Below, one piece after another: positions 1 through 5,890 of a stretch of 9,174 nucleotides of DNA. The position numbers and the translations under genes were made by a program. Below the pieces are notes generated by a model. That model was not told the origin of the DNA. It ran no database searches and saw only the letters and a list, made by a program, of their open reading frames with translations. Every line of letters begins with the position of its first letter. The first letter of the stretch is position 1. This DNA is from Nitrososphaera sp. (lineage in GTDB: Archaea > Thermoproteota > Nitrososphaeria > Nitrososphaerales > Nitrososphaeraceae): contig JAKEIF010000173.1 in the NCBI GenBank assembly GCA_022545875.1, positions 1 through 9,174 of the forward strand. Direction: 5' to 3'.

Positions 1-638
1 CATCCTCACCTGAAGAAAAGCGCTACTATGAGCTTTACATCAAACTTGCACGAGAGCCCGTGATGGGCAAGTTCACTTCTGAACTCTTTAACCTAAAACT
101 AGGTGATACGCTGTACTGGCGCAAGCCTGCGGGGGTGTTTACACTGGAAGACAAGAAGGCTGACGGCTCTCCAGACAAACGAGAGCTTGTCCTAGTTGCG
201 TCCGGGACAGGTCTCGCGCCGTTTGCTAGCTATGCATTCCATCTGAAGAATGTAAACTCGGATAGAAAGGTAACGCTCTTGCACGGGGCCAAGAACGCAA
301 AGGAACTCGGCTATAGAAGCATTTTTGAAAAAATGGCACAGGAGAACAAGAATTTCGTTTACCTTCCGACGGTTAGCCGACCCGGCGACGAATTATCAGA
401 GGGATGGCGTGGTAACACCGGAAGAGTTGAATCACTTCTGACAAGAAACGGCACAGAGTCTGTCCTTGAAAAAACTCTTGGATATCAGGCGACTCCAGAG
501 AACTCGTTCTTTCACGTCTGCGGGTACCAGGGGACCATTGACGCAGTGGTCGCGACACTTTCGGGGCTTGGTTTCGTTACGAACCGAAACAAGAGAAAGG
601 ACGGCTCATTTGACATCAAGGTAGAGACGTACGGCTAG
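1..638 (+). CDS. Ferredoxin/flavodoxin-NADP+ reductase, C-terminal part (5' end outside window)
   Basis: The reading frame is open from base 3 and ends in TAG at 636-638, leaving about 211 residues. The visible protein begins inside the FAD-binding barrel: SSPEEKRYYELYIKLAREP is what follows the RxYS flavin motif in this family, so the motif itself should lie just upstream. A GxF-S loop (GKFTSELF) and the strand LGDTLYWRKPAG complete the FAD domain. The NADP-binding domain follows, with the signature ASGTGLAPFAS and, near the C-terminus, FHVCGYQGTIDAV, which matches the family's CG-x-(P/Q)-x-M/I segment. Reductases of this type move electrons between NADPH and ferredoxin or flavodoxin in the cytosol. 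A GTG/ATG pair at 60-65 could be mistaken for a start but lies inside the conserved domain. The family call is secure; the exact electron partner cannot be read from the sequence. Confidence 0.88.
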   Translation, partial: SSPEEKRYYELYIKLAREPVMGKFTSELFNLKLGDTLYWRKPAGVFTLEDKKADGSPDKRELVLVASGTGLAPFASYAFHLKNVNSDRKVTLLHGAKNAKELGYRSIFEKMAQENKNFVYLPTVSRPGDELSEGWRGNTGRVESLLTRNGTESVLEKTLGYQATPENSFFHVCGYQGTIDAVVATLSGLGFVTNRNKRKDGSFDIKVETYG

Positions 639-679
639 GGCAACCCTCATTACTGTCTGCCACGGTGGGAGTACTAGTT

Positions 680-985
680 TTGGAACAATACGCTGCGAGA
701 ACAACGCGCTACCAGGGCTCCACAATGATAGACATCTGTGACATTGAGCTGATTGGATCGAGGCTTGAACAGGACGGCCTTATCATCAGCCTTGCCAAAG
801 AATACTATCAGCAGGATGTCATAGAGCTAACCCGCGCGCAGGAGCTATTGAAAAAATGTGACATCGCCAACCTTGTCGGTGAGAGGATAGTCGGGCACGC
901 CATCTCGATGAAGATGGCAAAGGAGGTTAGCGTCAAGAGGATTTCAGGCGTACCATTTCTTATGATCTACAAATTCCAGCACTGA
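680..985 (+). CDS. DUF424 family protein
   Basis: This is a small archaeal protein of about 101 residues that I recognise as DUF424. The core ICDIELIGSRLEQDGLIISL, then EYYQQDVIELTRAQELLKKCDIANLVGERIV, ending in a GVPFLMIY strand, follows the family pattern C-D-x-E-L-x-G, a short helix, then A-N-L-V-G-E, then I-x-G-V-P. The biochemical function of the family is not established. I chose TTG at 680 because family members have about 20 residues before the CDxELxG motif, and the stretch from YAART onward aligns with that first strand. GTG at 665 is equally in frame and adds five residues; ATG at 725 would cut the first strand. The gene lies 41 bases after the reductase and 63 bases before RIO1, all on the same strand. 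I saw no convincing TATA box, so it may be cotranscribed with the reductase. Confidence 0.75.
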   Translation: MEQYAARTTRYQGSTMIDICDIELIGSRLEQDGLIISLAKEYYQQDVIELTRAQELLKKCDIANLVGERIVGHAISMKMAKEVSVKRISGVPFLMIYKFQH

Positions 986-1048
986 TGGGACGGCGAGCGG
1001 TTTGCGTTTGCACAAAGATAATAATGGTTCACCACGATGATCCATTGA

Positions 1049-1864
1049 TTGGAAGAAGACGATCCAGAGCTGCCGGAGGAGCGCGGCAAGGCAATTGCAA
1101 GGGCAGACAGGCGTCTAATAAGGAACGAGCGGGACAGCCGGTTTCTCGTAAAAAGGTCGGAGGACTATCAGGTTTTTGACGACGTTTTTGACATGCCAAC
1201 CCTGATGGCCATAAATGACCTGAGAAACGAGCGCGTTATAGGCAAGGTAAGGGGTTCGCTTGCCGCTGGTAAGGAATCCAAGGTGTATCTCGCCGAAGCC
1301 CCTGATGGGACGCTATTGACGCTAAAGATTTACCTCACAGTCAGCGCCGAGTTCAAGAAACGCATGCAGTATATCGTAGGCGACCCCCGGTTTACGGATA
1401 TAAAGAAAGGAAGCAGGAACCTCATGACAATCTGGGCGAGAAAGGAGTTCAAGAATATGCATGCCGCTCACTCTGCGGGCGTGACGGTGCCTGCGGCTAT
1501 AGCGGTAAAAAAGAATGTTCTCGTAATGGAATATGTGACCGATGCTAAAGGAGAGCTGGCCACACCGCTCATTTATCAGGAGGTAACGCCTGAAGACTAT
1601 GAGCAGGTGATCGGGCAGGTTACGCTACTTTACCAAAAGGCAAACCTCGTCCACGCTGACCTTTCAGAGTACAATATTTTCAGGAGCGAGAGGGGGATCA
1701 CGCTCTTTGACTTTGGATCTGCAGTCGACATCAAGCATCCCAATTCAAAACAATTTTTAGTCCGCGATGTACTCAATGTAAATAGGTTCTTTGAAAAGCG
1801 TGGCGTCGAAACCGGCGATACCGCTGACATTGTAGAACAAATAACAAGAGGCATAACAAAATGA
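1049..1864 (+). CDS. rio1: RIO1-type atypical serine protein kinase/ATPase
   Basis: The product is 271 residues, normal for an archaeal RIO1. Visible motifs in order: an N-terminal winged-helix-like segment (about 30-65), P-loop GSLAAGKESKVY (69-80), the ATP-binding lysine in TLKIY (K93), hinge LVMEYV, catalytic loop HADLSEYN (202-209, catalytic D204), and the metal-binding loop FDFGSAVD with D221. The last is a DFG-like form; many RIO1 proteins have an IDVxQ-like form there. RIO1 acts in the cytosol as an ATPase/kinase in late maturation of the small ribosomal subunit. The start is TTG because a TGA stop lies directly upstream in frame (1046-1048); a weak AT-rich box at 1015-1025 is about 27 bases upstream, which suits a leaderless message. 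The end overlaps the KH gene by four bases (ATGA), which argues for coupled translation. The kinase call is firm; the start is moderately sure. Confidence 0.93.
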   Translation: MEEDDPELPEERGKAIARADRRLIRNERDSRFLVKRSEDYQVFDDVFDMPTLMAINDLRNERVIGKVRGSLAAGKESKVYLAEAPDGTLLTLKIYLTVSAEFKKRMQYIVGDPRFTDIKKGSRNLMTIWARKEFKNMHAAHSAGVTVPAAIAVKKNVLVMEYVTDAKGELATPLIYQEVTPEDYEQVIGQVTLLYQKANLVHADLSEYNIFRSERGITLFDFGSAVDIKHPNSKQFLVRDVLNVNRFFEKRGVETGDTADIVEQITRGITK

Positions 1865-2457
1865 GTTTCCAGCATTCGATCAAAATTCCAAGAGAAAGGA
1901 TAGGCGCCCTGATAGGCAAGCGCGGCAAGGTAAAGCAGCAGATAGAAAAAAAGTGTGGAGTCGCAATCGAGATCGACAGCGAAACAGGCGATGCAACCAT
2001 CACTTCTTCAAAGCCGGCAGAACACATGGAAGCGTTCCGGGCCATTGAAGTAATTACGGCGATTTCACGCGGGTTTTCGCCCGAGCGGGCATACTACCTC
2101 TTTGAGGACGAAGAGATCATGTTCCAGCAGCTCGACCTGCACGACTATGCCGGCAAGTCGCCGAGCACACTTGCCCGGATAAGGGGCAGGATAATAGGCG
2201 AGGGCGGCAAGGCCAGGAGGATGATAGAGGAGCTGACAGGATCGTACATTTCAGTTTACGGACACACGGTGGCGTTTATTGGAAATTATAGAGAGGTCAA
2301 GCTGGCTACTGATGCGATATCTATGCTAGCGAAGGGAAGCATGCACAAATCTGTGTACGCAATGCTTCAGGGCGTAAAGAGCAAGGACAAGCTGGAAAGG
2401 ATGAGGCTGTGGGAAGACAACGTTGAGAAAGACGCGACTACACCTTCTGAATCTTGA
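1861..2457 (+). CDS. Two-KH-domain rRNA-processing protein (archaeal Dim2/Pno1/Krr1-like)
   Basis: The 198-residue product carries two KH RNA-binding domains. The first has the loop GALIGKRG (GxxG at 19-22) followed by the KH helix and strand AIEIDSETGDATITS; the second has GRIIGEGG (GxxG at 113-116) followed by MIEELTGSYISVYGHTVAFIG. The linker RGFSPERAYYLFEDE is typical of this archaeal family. Homologues of Dim2/Pno1 bind the 3' region of 16S/18S rRNA during small-subunit maturation, where RIO1 also acts, so the pairing with RIO1 fits. The start ATG overlaps the TGA of rio1. The 3' end overlaps the convergent Hsp20-like gene by 20 bases. The last ten or so residues (VEKDATTPSES) are polar and probably disordered. 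The assignment to the family is firm; the precise eukaryotic counterpart (Dim2 versus Krr1) is less certain. Confidence 0.9.
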   Translation: MSFQHSIKIPRERIGALIGKRGKVKQQIEKKCGVAIEIDSETGDATITSSKPAEHMEAFRAIEVITAISRGFSPERAYYLFEDEEIMFQQLDLHDYAGKSPSTLARIRGRIIGEGGKARRMIEELTGSYISVYGHTVAFIGNYREVKLATDAISMLAKGSMHKSVYAMLQGVKSKDKLERMRLWEDNVEKDATTPSES

Positions 2458-2860
2458 CCGTCAGCACGCCGTTTCTGTACTTGTAATCAGAAATACCCAT
2501 TTCGTTTGAGTGCTCTAGCGGGACGTCCCTTGTAAAGTTCTGGCCGCCTTTTATTCGCAGGAGCCCTTCTGTAAGCCTGACATTAATCTGGTCTTCGGGA
2601 CCGGGCACCTCGGCGACGAAAACCATCTCCTCGTTGTTCTTTATCAGATCATAGACCCAGTCCTTTTGCTCGGACTCTCTGGACATCATGAGCCTCTGCT
2701 CCTCAGACCGTGCCATGATTCTGACCTCTCTGATCCAGTAAATCATGAGGCCTGAGGCTCCTGCTAGAAACAAAAAGCCAATTCCTCCCTGGGAACGGGA
2801 GAAAAGTACAAACATTATGCCGACAAACAGCAAAGCAAGAAGGGGAACTATGAAATCCAC
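2438..2860 (-). CDS. Membrane-anchored Hsp20/alpha-crystallin-like domain protein
   Basis: The 140-residue product begins with two hydrophobic segments (about 3-21 and 27-44) separated by a short SRSQGG loop, which predicts a membrane hairpin with the rest of the protein facing the cytoplasm. A charged stretch (46-68) leads to a C-terminal domain resembling the alpha-crystallin/CS fold: VFVAEVPGPEDQINVRLTEG, LLRIKGG, and the diagnostic late strand motif YRNGVLTVKIQK (128-139). Soluble small heat-shock proteins hold unfolded clients; a membrane-tied version might guard membrane proteins, but that is inference. The chosen start is GTG at 2860. The frame stays open upstream to about 2927 and encodes a basic stretch (ARYKKKYANKS) that would suit a cytoplasmic N-terminus, but it has no ATG, GTG or TTG start, so the true N-terminus is unclear. 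The 3' end overlaps the KH gene by 20 bases. Confidence 0.7.
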   Translation of the reverse strand: MDFIVPLLALLFVGIMFVLFSRSQGGIGFLFLAGASGLMIYWIREVRIMARSEEQRLMMSRESEQKDWVYDLIKNNEEMVFVAEVPGPEDQINVRLTEGLLRIKGGQNFTRDVPLEHSNEMGISDYKYRNGVLTVKIQKV

Positions 2861-2944
2861 AGACTTGTTTGCGTATTTCTTTTTGTATCGAGCTATGCTG
2901 CCACACCTCCGATCGGCATTTCCAATTTAGAATAGTCCTGCGAG

Positions 2945-2952
2945 ATTATAAA
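2945..2952 (-). promoter_or_regulatory. TATA-like box before the Hsp20-like gene
   Basis: On the minus strand this reads TTTATAAT. Archaeal transcription would begin roughly 26 bases downstream, near 2922, which is 62 bases before the GTG start at 2860 but only two or three bases before an ATG at 2919 that opens a short eight-codon frame. The position supports transcription of the Hsp20-like gene from here, independent of ubiX. Confidence 0.5.
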
Positions 2953-3028
2953 TCCTTGTTCTGTTAGCTCCATGTCTTATGGAATAATTTACGATCTGTT
3001 TTGAGAATAGTGGCACATTTTTCAAGGG

Positions 3029-3586
3029 TCACATGCCTCCCCAGCGTTTGAAAAGGTCATGTTCGACTCCAAACTGGTCGAGGACCTTGCCGACAATGTG
3101 GTTTATCAGATCGTCGAGAGTCTTGGGCCTGTGGTAAAACCCCGGCATAGCGGGGATAAGCACAGCCCGGGCACCAGCTAGCTTTGACATGTTATCGAGA
3201 TGGATCTTTGACAGCGGCGTCTCCCTCGGGACTAGCACTAGCTTGCGCTGTTCTTTCAGGCATACTCCGGCCGCTCTTGACACAAGGCTGTCGTCAAAGC
3301 CGTTTGCGATGCTTGCCAATGTCTTCATGCTGCACGGCACAACTGCCATCCCGTCGGTCTTGAATGAACCGCTTGAAACTGGAGCCGCCAAGTTGTCGTC
3401 TTCATAAACCCTGAAAGGGAGAGACCTAACATAGTCCACTGTATGCTCTGTCTCGATCTTGACATTCCTTGCGCCCCATTCAGTCATTATAAGATGTGAC
3501 TCAATGTCAAGTTTTTTCAGAGCCTCCAGCATCCTAATCCCGTAAATCACCCCTGAAGCACCGGTTATGGCAATGGTAAGGCGCAA
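3029..3586 (-). CDS. ubiX: Flavin prenyltransferase UbiX
   Basis: The 185-residue product is the usual length for UbiX/Pad1. It has the nucleotide-fold start MRLTIAITGASGVIYG (GASG at 9-12), the FMN-contacting SSGSF (71-75), VVPCSMKTLASIANG (82-96), the lysine/arginine patch VCLKEQRKLVLVPRETPL (108-125) and the C-terminal helix after PAMPGFYHRPKTLDDL. The enzyme attaches a dimethylallyl group to FMN to make prenylated FMN, the cofactor of UbiD-type decarboxylases. No ubiD gene is in this window, so its partner must be elsewhere. The start is TTG at 3586, beginning the first beta strand exactly where the family begins; a TATA-like box at 3612-3619 lies about 29 bases upstream, which fits a nearly leaderless transcript. 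One small departure: AAGVCLKE where ADVxLKE is common. Confidence 0.93.
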   Translation of the reverse strand: MRLTIAITGASGVIYGIRMLEALKKLDIESHLIMTEWGARNVKIETEHTVDYVRSLPFRVYEDDNLAAPVSSGSFKTDGMAVVPCSMKTLASIANGFDDSLVSRAAGVCLKEQRKLVLVPRETPLSKIHLDNMSKLAGARAVLIPAMPGFYHRPKTLDDLINHIVGKVLDQFGVEHDLFKRWGGM

Positions 3587-3611
3587 CTGCAGCAGGTGAT
3601 CGCCGGGCTAG

Positions 3612-3619
3612 TTATTTAA
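3612..3619 (-). promoter_or_regulatory. TATA-like box for ubiX
   Basis: On the minus strand this reads TTAAATAA, centred about 29 bases before the TTG start of ubiX. That spacing predicts a transcript starting within a few bases of the start codon. The box lies in the 119-base divergent gap between ubiX and the small zinc protein. Confidence 0.55.
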
Positions 3620-3705
3620 TGGTGATGTCCTCAATTGCGAGAGTCGCGGTACCAGCAATTCTTTTGGCTCGGTTTGCATAAGGGCCCAGAGTCCTTAAAG
3701 ATAGG

Positions 3706-3888
3706 ATGAACGTTATCATTCAAGGCATGCCAAAAGTCTGTCCCAAGTGTCTAGGCAGCGGATTACAAACATCAGTGGCCGGCGCAGGATACGGGCCGTC
3801 GGTGCACCACGCAAAATGTTTTCTGTGTGACGGCAAGGGATGGCTGCCAGACGGTTCTACGGCTACATGGATCCAGGACTATGAATGA
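3706..3888 (+). CDS. Small zinc-binding protein with DnaJ-like CxxCxGxG repeats
   Basis: The product has 60 residues, or 53 if the second ATG at 3727 is used. It holds two cysteine knuckles: CPKCLGSG and CFLCDGKG, about 20 residues apart, followed by the tail WLPDGSTATWIQDYE. The CxxCxGxG form is that of the DnaJ/Hsp40 central zinc finger, so one zinc ion bound by four cysteines is expected. There is no J domain or other partner domain, so this is a free-standing mini zinc protein of unknown role. Two AT-rich boxes (about 3672-3681 and 3694-3700) lie about 27-30 bases before the two ATG codons, so either start could be leaderless; MPKVCPKC from 3727 looks the more natural N-terminus. The TGA overlaps an ATG at 3885 that is in frame with the following kinase. 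Confidence 0.65.
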   Translation: MNVIIQGMPKVCPKCLGSGLQTSVAGAGYGPSVHHAKCFLCDGKGWLPDGSTATWIQDYE

Positions 3889-3918
3889 CAACTGTTTTGA
3901 TCGGCCCATTGCAGGCAC

Positions 3919-3926
3919 ATTTATTT
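3919..3926 (+). promoter_or_regulatory. TATA-like box for the PfkB-family kinase
   Basis: The sequence ATTTATTT is centred about 28 bases before the TTG at 3951 where homology to PfkB kinases begins. The match to an archaeal TATA box is modest, but its spacing agrees with the other promoters in the window. Confidence 0.35.
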
Positions 3927-3950
3927 GAGAATGTCTGCTTTCATGCCGCA

Positions 3951-4853
3951 TTGCTGACGGTATTTGGCACTGTGGCACTCGACACCACGCGAACTCCCTT
4001 TCGGACAGAGACGCGGATACTTGGCGGGGCAGCAACATTTGCTTCAATTTCCGCAAGCATGTTTTCCAAGACCTCGATCGTAGCAGTTGTCGGATCTGAC
4101 ATGCCGCAAGAACATCTTGGGGCAATAAAGTCAAAGGGCGTCGACACCAAGGGCATAATAAACATCCCGGACGGCAAGACATTCCATTACGATTCCACCT
4201 TTGACTATGACTTGTCTAACAGGACGACCAACAAGACAGAGCTCGGAGTCATTGAGGGTTTTGACCCCGTAATACCTGAAGAGTATGCCAAGTCTGACTA
4301 CCTCTACCTGGCAAACAACGACCCGCAGCAGAACATCAAGATCCTGAAACGCTTTGACGGTCCCAAGCTGATAGTTTGCGATACCATCGAATTCTGGATA
4401 AATAAGGATAGGCAGGGCGTAGTCGACATGATTGGCAGGACTGACGGGGTAGTGATTAACGACAACGAAGCAAGGCTCCTTTGCAAGGAGGCAAATTTGG
4501 CAAGATGCGCAAAAAAAATTCTCTCATGGGGATCAAAGTTCGCAATCATAAAAAAAGGCGAACACGGCGCGATCCTTTTTGCTGCTGACGGCCTTGTGTT
4601 CCCCGCGTCCGCCTACTTTCTTGACGAAATAGTTGATCCTACGGGCGCGGGCGACTCTTTTGCCGGCGGATTTCTTGGACACCTCGCAAGGACAGGAAGG
4701 TCAGACTTTGCCACCATGAAAGAAGCAGTGATCTATGGAAACGTTATGGGCTCTTTTGCCGTAGAGGATTTCGGGGTTCGCCGGCTATTGACAATAGGGC
4801 ATGAAGACGTTGAGGAACGGTATGTAAAGTACCGCAACTTGGTACAGTTCTAG
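3951..4853 (+). CDS. PfkB-family carbohydrate/nucleoside kinase
   Basis: From TTG 3951 the product has 300 residues, typical of PfkB/ribokinase-family enzymes. It opens with the family's first strand LTVFGTVALDTTRTP, then ILGGAATFASISASMF (the substrate-binding GG region, about 24-38), the NDNEARLL motif (170-177) equivalent to the NxxE magnesium motif, and the C-terminal signature DPTGAGDSFAGGF (229-241), with catalytic base D235 and the anion hole formed by GAGD. The enzyme phosphorylates an alcohol group of a sugar or nucleoside with ATP; the substrate cannot be read from the sequence. An upstream ATG at 3885 is in frame and overlaps the stop of the zinc-protein gene, giving 322 residues, but its 22 extra residues (containing LIGPLQAHLFENVCF) precede the first conserved strand and look unlike the family. 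I therefore favour 3951, without being certain. Confidence 0.85.
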   Translation: MLTVFGTVALDTTRTPFRTETRILGGAATFASISASMFSKTSIVAVVGSDMPQEHLGAIKSKGVDTKGIINIPDGKTFHYDSTFDYDLSNRTTNKTELGVIEGFDPVIPEEYAKSDYLYLANNDPQQNIKILKRFDGPKLIVCDTIEFWINKDRQGVVDMIGRTDGVVINDNEARLLCKEANLARCAKKILSWGSKFAIIKKGEHGAILFAADGLVFPASAYFLDEIVDPTGAGDSFAGGFLGHLARTGRSDFATMKEAVIYGNVMGSFAVEDFGVRRLLTIGHEDVEERYVKYRNLVQF

Positions 4854-4857
4854 GACA

Positions 4858-4865
4858 AATTAAAT
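4858..4865 (+). promoter_or_regulatory. TATA-like box for the ferritin-like/winged-helix operon
   Basis: AATTAAAT is centred about 26 bases before the GTG at 4888, the spacing expected for a leaderless archaeal transcript. It starts only a few bases after the stop of the PfkB kinase gene. Confidence 0.55.
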
Positions 4866-4887
4866 AGCTCGGGCGCTAACCATCACT

Positions 4888-5379
4888 GTGGGCAGAACAG
4901 AAAAGAAACTGATGGGCAAAAATGCACCTATCATAATAGATATTCTAAAGAAGGCATACTGCGACGAGATGAGGATATTTCATTACTTTTGGTACGTCGG
5001 GATAAACATGGAAGGAATAGGCTTGGTCACATATGCTGCGGCATTAAAGACCCAGGCCACCGGTGAGCTAGGACATGCCGAATTGCTAGCTGATAGGATT
5101 TCAGAGCTAGGCGATATCGCGCCAAGCGACCCTGCAGAATGGAAACAGCTTAGCACCATAGGTCCCCTCGATCCTTCAAAACATCTAACGCTGAGGTCCG
5201 CGCTTGAGAGGGCGGTTGAATTTGAGGGCAAAGCCGTGGAGAACTATAACGGCCTTGCCAAAAAGGCCCTGGAAGTTGGAGACTATGTTACTTACAACCT
5301 TGCTACCACAATCCTGGCAGACGAGGTCAAGGACGAGCAGCACACAGAAGACGTCCTAAAATCACTAGAAGTAAAGTAG
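4888..5379 (+). CDS. Ferritin-like diiron protein (bacterioferritin/Dps-like)
   Basis: The 163-residue product fits a ferritin-like four-helix bundle. Candidate iron ligands fall in the expected order: E27 in YCDEMRIFHYFWY (helix A), E60 and H63 in TGELGHAELLADR (helix B, ExxH), E111 and E113 in RAVEFEGKAVENYNGL (helix C), and E146, D149, E150 and H152 in LADEVKDEQHTEDVL (helix D). In helix D the residue three before the histidine is Asp (D149) where bacterioferritins have Glu. Proteins of this class oxidise Fe(II) and store iron or detoxify peroxide; I cannot tell storage from Dps-like protection. Start GTG at 4888 is supported by the TATA-like box; ATG at 4912 is the alternative. The winged-helix gene follows after two bases, so the two are very likely cotranscribed. 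Confidence 0.78.
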   Translation: MGRTEKKLMGKNAPIIIDILKKAYCDEMRIFHYFWYVGINMEGIGLVTYAAALKTQATGELGHAELLADRISELGDIAPSDPAEWKQLSTIGPLDPSKHLTLRSALERAVEFEGKAVENYNGLAKKALEVGDYVTYNLATTILADEVKDEQHTEDVLKSLEVK

Positions 5380-5381
5380 CA

Positions 5382-5759
5382 ATGGCGGTCAACCTCTCTA
5401 ACGTCGAGCAGGCAATAATCTCTGAACTAAACATAACTGCGGACGAAGCCAAAGTATTCCTTGCCATAGTGAGAAAAGGCAGGATGGACGGCGTAAAAAT
5501 CTCTGACGCACTTGGATGGGACGACGAGCGCCGCGCAGTTGACGCTGCGACATCTCTTATGAAAAGGGGGATGGTTATCGACATTACGAAAACGGAATTC
5601 GAATCGCTCCATCCGCGGTTTGCTATCACCAACCGTTACAGAAGACGCTGCGAAGAAGATGGCATCCCTTTCAAAAAAAACCTACACGTAGACAACATAG
5701 GCATCTTGCTTGAAGGCCCGTACGAAGATGCAAGGGCTAAGTCAACTACCCGACCCTGA
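5382..5759 (+). CDS. Winged-helix (TrmB-like) transcriptional regulator with C-terminus supplied by an IS end
   Basis: The 125-residue product has a winged helix-turn-helix: ITADEAKVFLAIVRKG (helix 1), VKISDALGW (helix 2), DDERRAVDAATSLMKRGMV (recognition helix and turn), then the wing IDITKTEFESLHPRFAITNRYRRRC. It resembles TrmB/MarR-type archaeal regulators. No ligand-binding domain is visible; the rest (91-120) is short and polar. The gene starts two bases after the ferritin-like gene, so it may regulate iron or redox genes, including its own operon (inference). The last five codons (STTRP) and the TGA lie inside the right end of the IS1341-type element. Removing the element and rejoining the flanks at the shared CTAA gives a frame that ends KEAPRGEG and a TAG at 6924-6926, a 127-residue protein. 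The DNA-binding domain is untouched, so the gene is probably still functional. Confidence 0.78.
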   Translation: MAVNLSNVEQAIISELNITADEAKVFLAIVRKGRMDGVKISDALGWDDERRAVDAATSLMKRGMVIDITKTEFESLHPRFAITNRYRRRCEEDGIPFKKNLHVDNIGILLEGPYEDARAKSTTRP

Positions 5760-5890
5760 AAGGGGCGTGGCTTGTAACTGCCGTTCCGTTATGCGCTACG
5801 ATTGGCTGGTTGACGACAGCCTGATCAACTCAGACCTGCCAAGTTGACCGATGTTTCTTGCCGCATTCAAGTCGGCATTTAGCTCAAAGC
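5741..5890 (-). ncRNA. Predicted omegaRNA (reRNA) scaffold at the element right end
   Basis: In known TnpB systems the guide RNA spans the 3' end of tnpB and the right end of the element, and its guide is the flanking host DNA. Here the equivalent region would cover the last codons of tnpB, the 54 bases after its stop and the terminal hairpin. The 5' boundary is a guess, because omegaRNA lengths vary. The guide would be the next roughly 16-20 bases on the minus strand, about 5721-5740, which is the end of the winged-helix gene read antisense. No promoter or processing site can be seen; this is placed by analogy. Confidence 0.4.
5749..5769 (-). repeat. Imperfect terminal hairpin of the IS right end
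   Basis: On the minus strand, CCACGCCC pairs with GGGTCGGG around a TTTCA loop, with two mismatched positions in the stem. IS200/IS605 right ends carry such a subterminal hairpin, which is recognised by TnpA as single-stranded DNA and is also part of the omegaRNA scaffold. The hairpin overlaps the final codons and stop codon of the winged-helix gene on the opposite strand. Confidence 0.65.

Noticed and set aside
985..1179. 64-residue frame starting at the DUF424 stop
   Set aside because: It runs in another frame into rio1, whose N-terminal region is the better coding candidate; the composition (Arg/Gly/Cys-rich) looks random.
1630..2045. Minus-strand frames of 81 and 90 residues opposite rio1 and the KH gene
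   Set aside because: Antisense shadows of two firmly identified genes, with no motif or promoter of their own.
2953..3028. Gap between ubiX and the Hsp20-like gene, searched for a tRNA or small RNA
   Set aside because: No cloverleaf, T-loop motif or CCA-type end could be found; it appears to be the ubiX 3' end and promoter-upstream DNA.
3772..4182. 136-residue open frame on the minus strand
   Set aside because: It lies across the zinc-protein and PfkB kinase genes, which have clear family motifs; its Arg/Cys-rich composition is that of a shadow frame.
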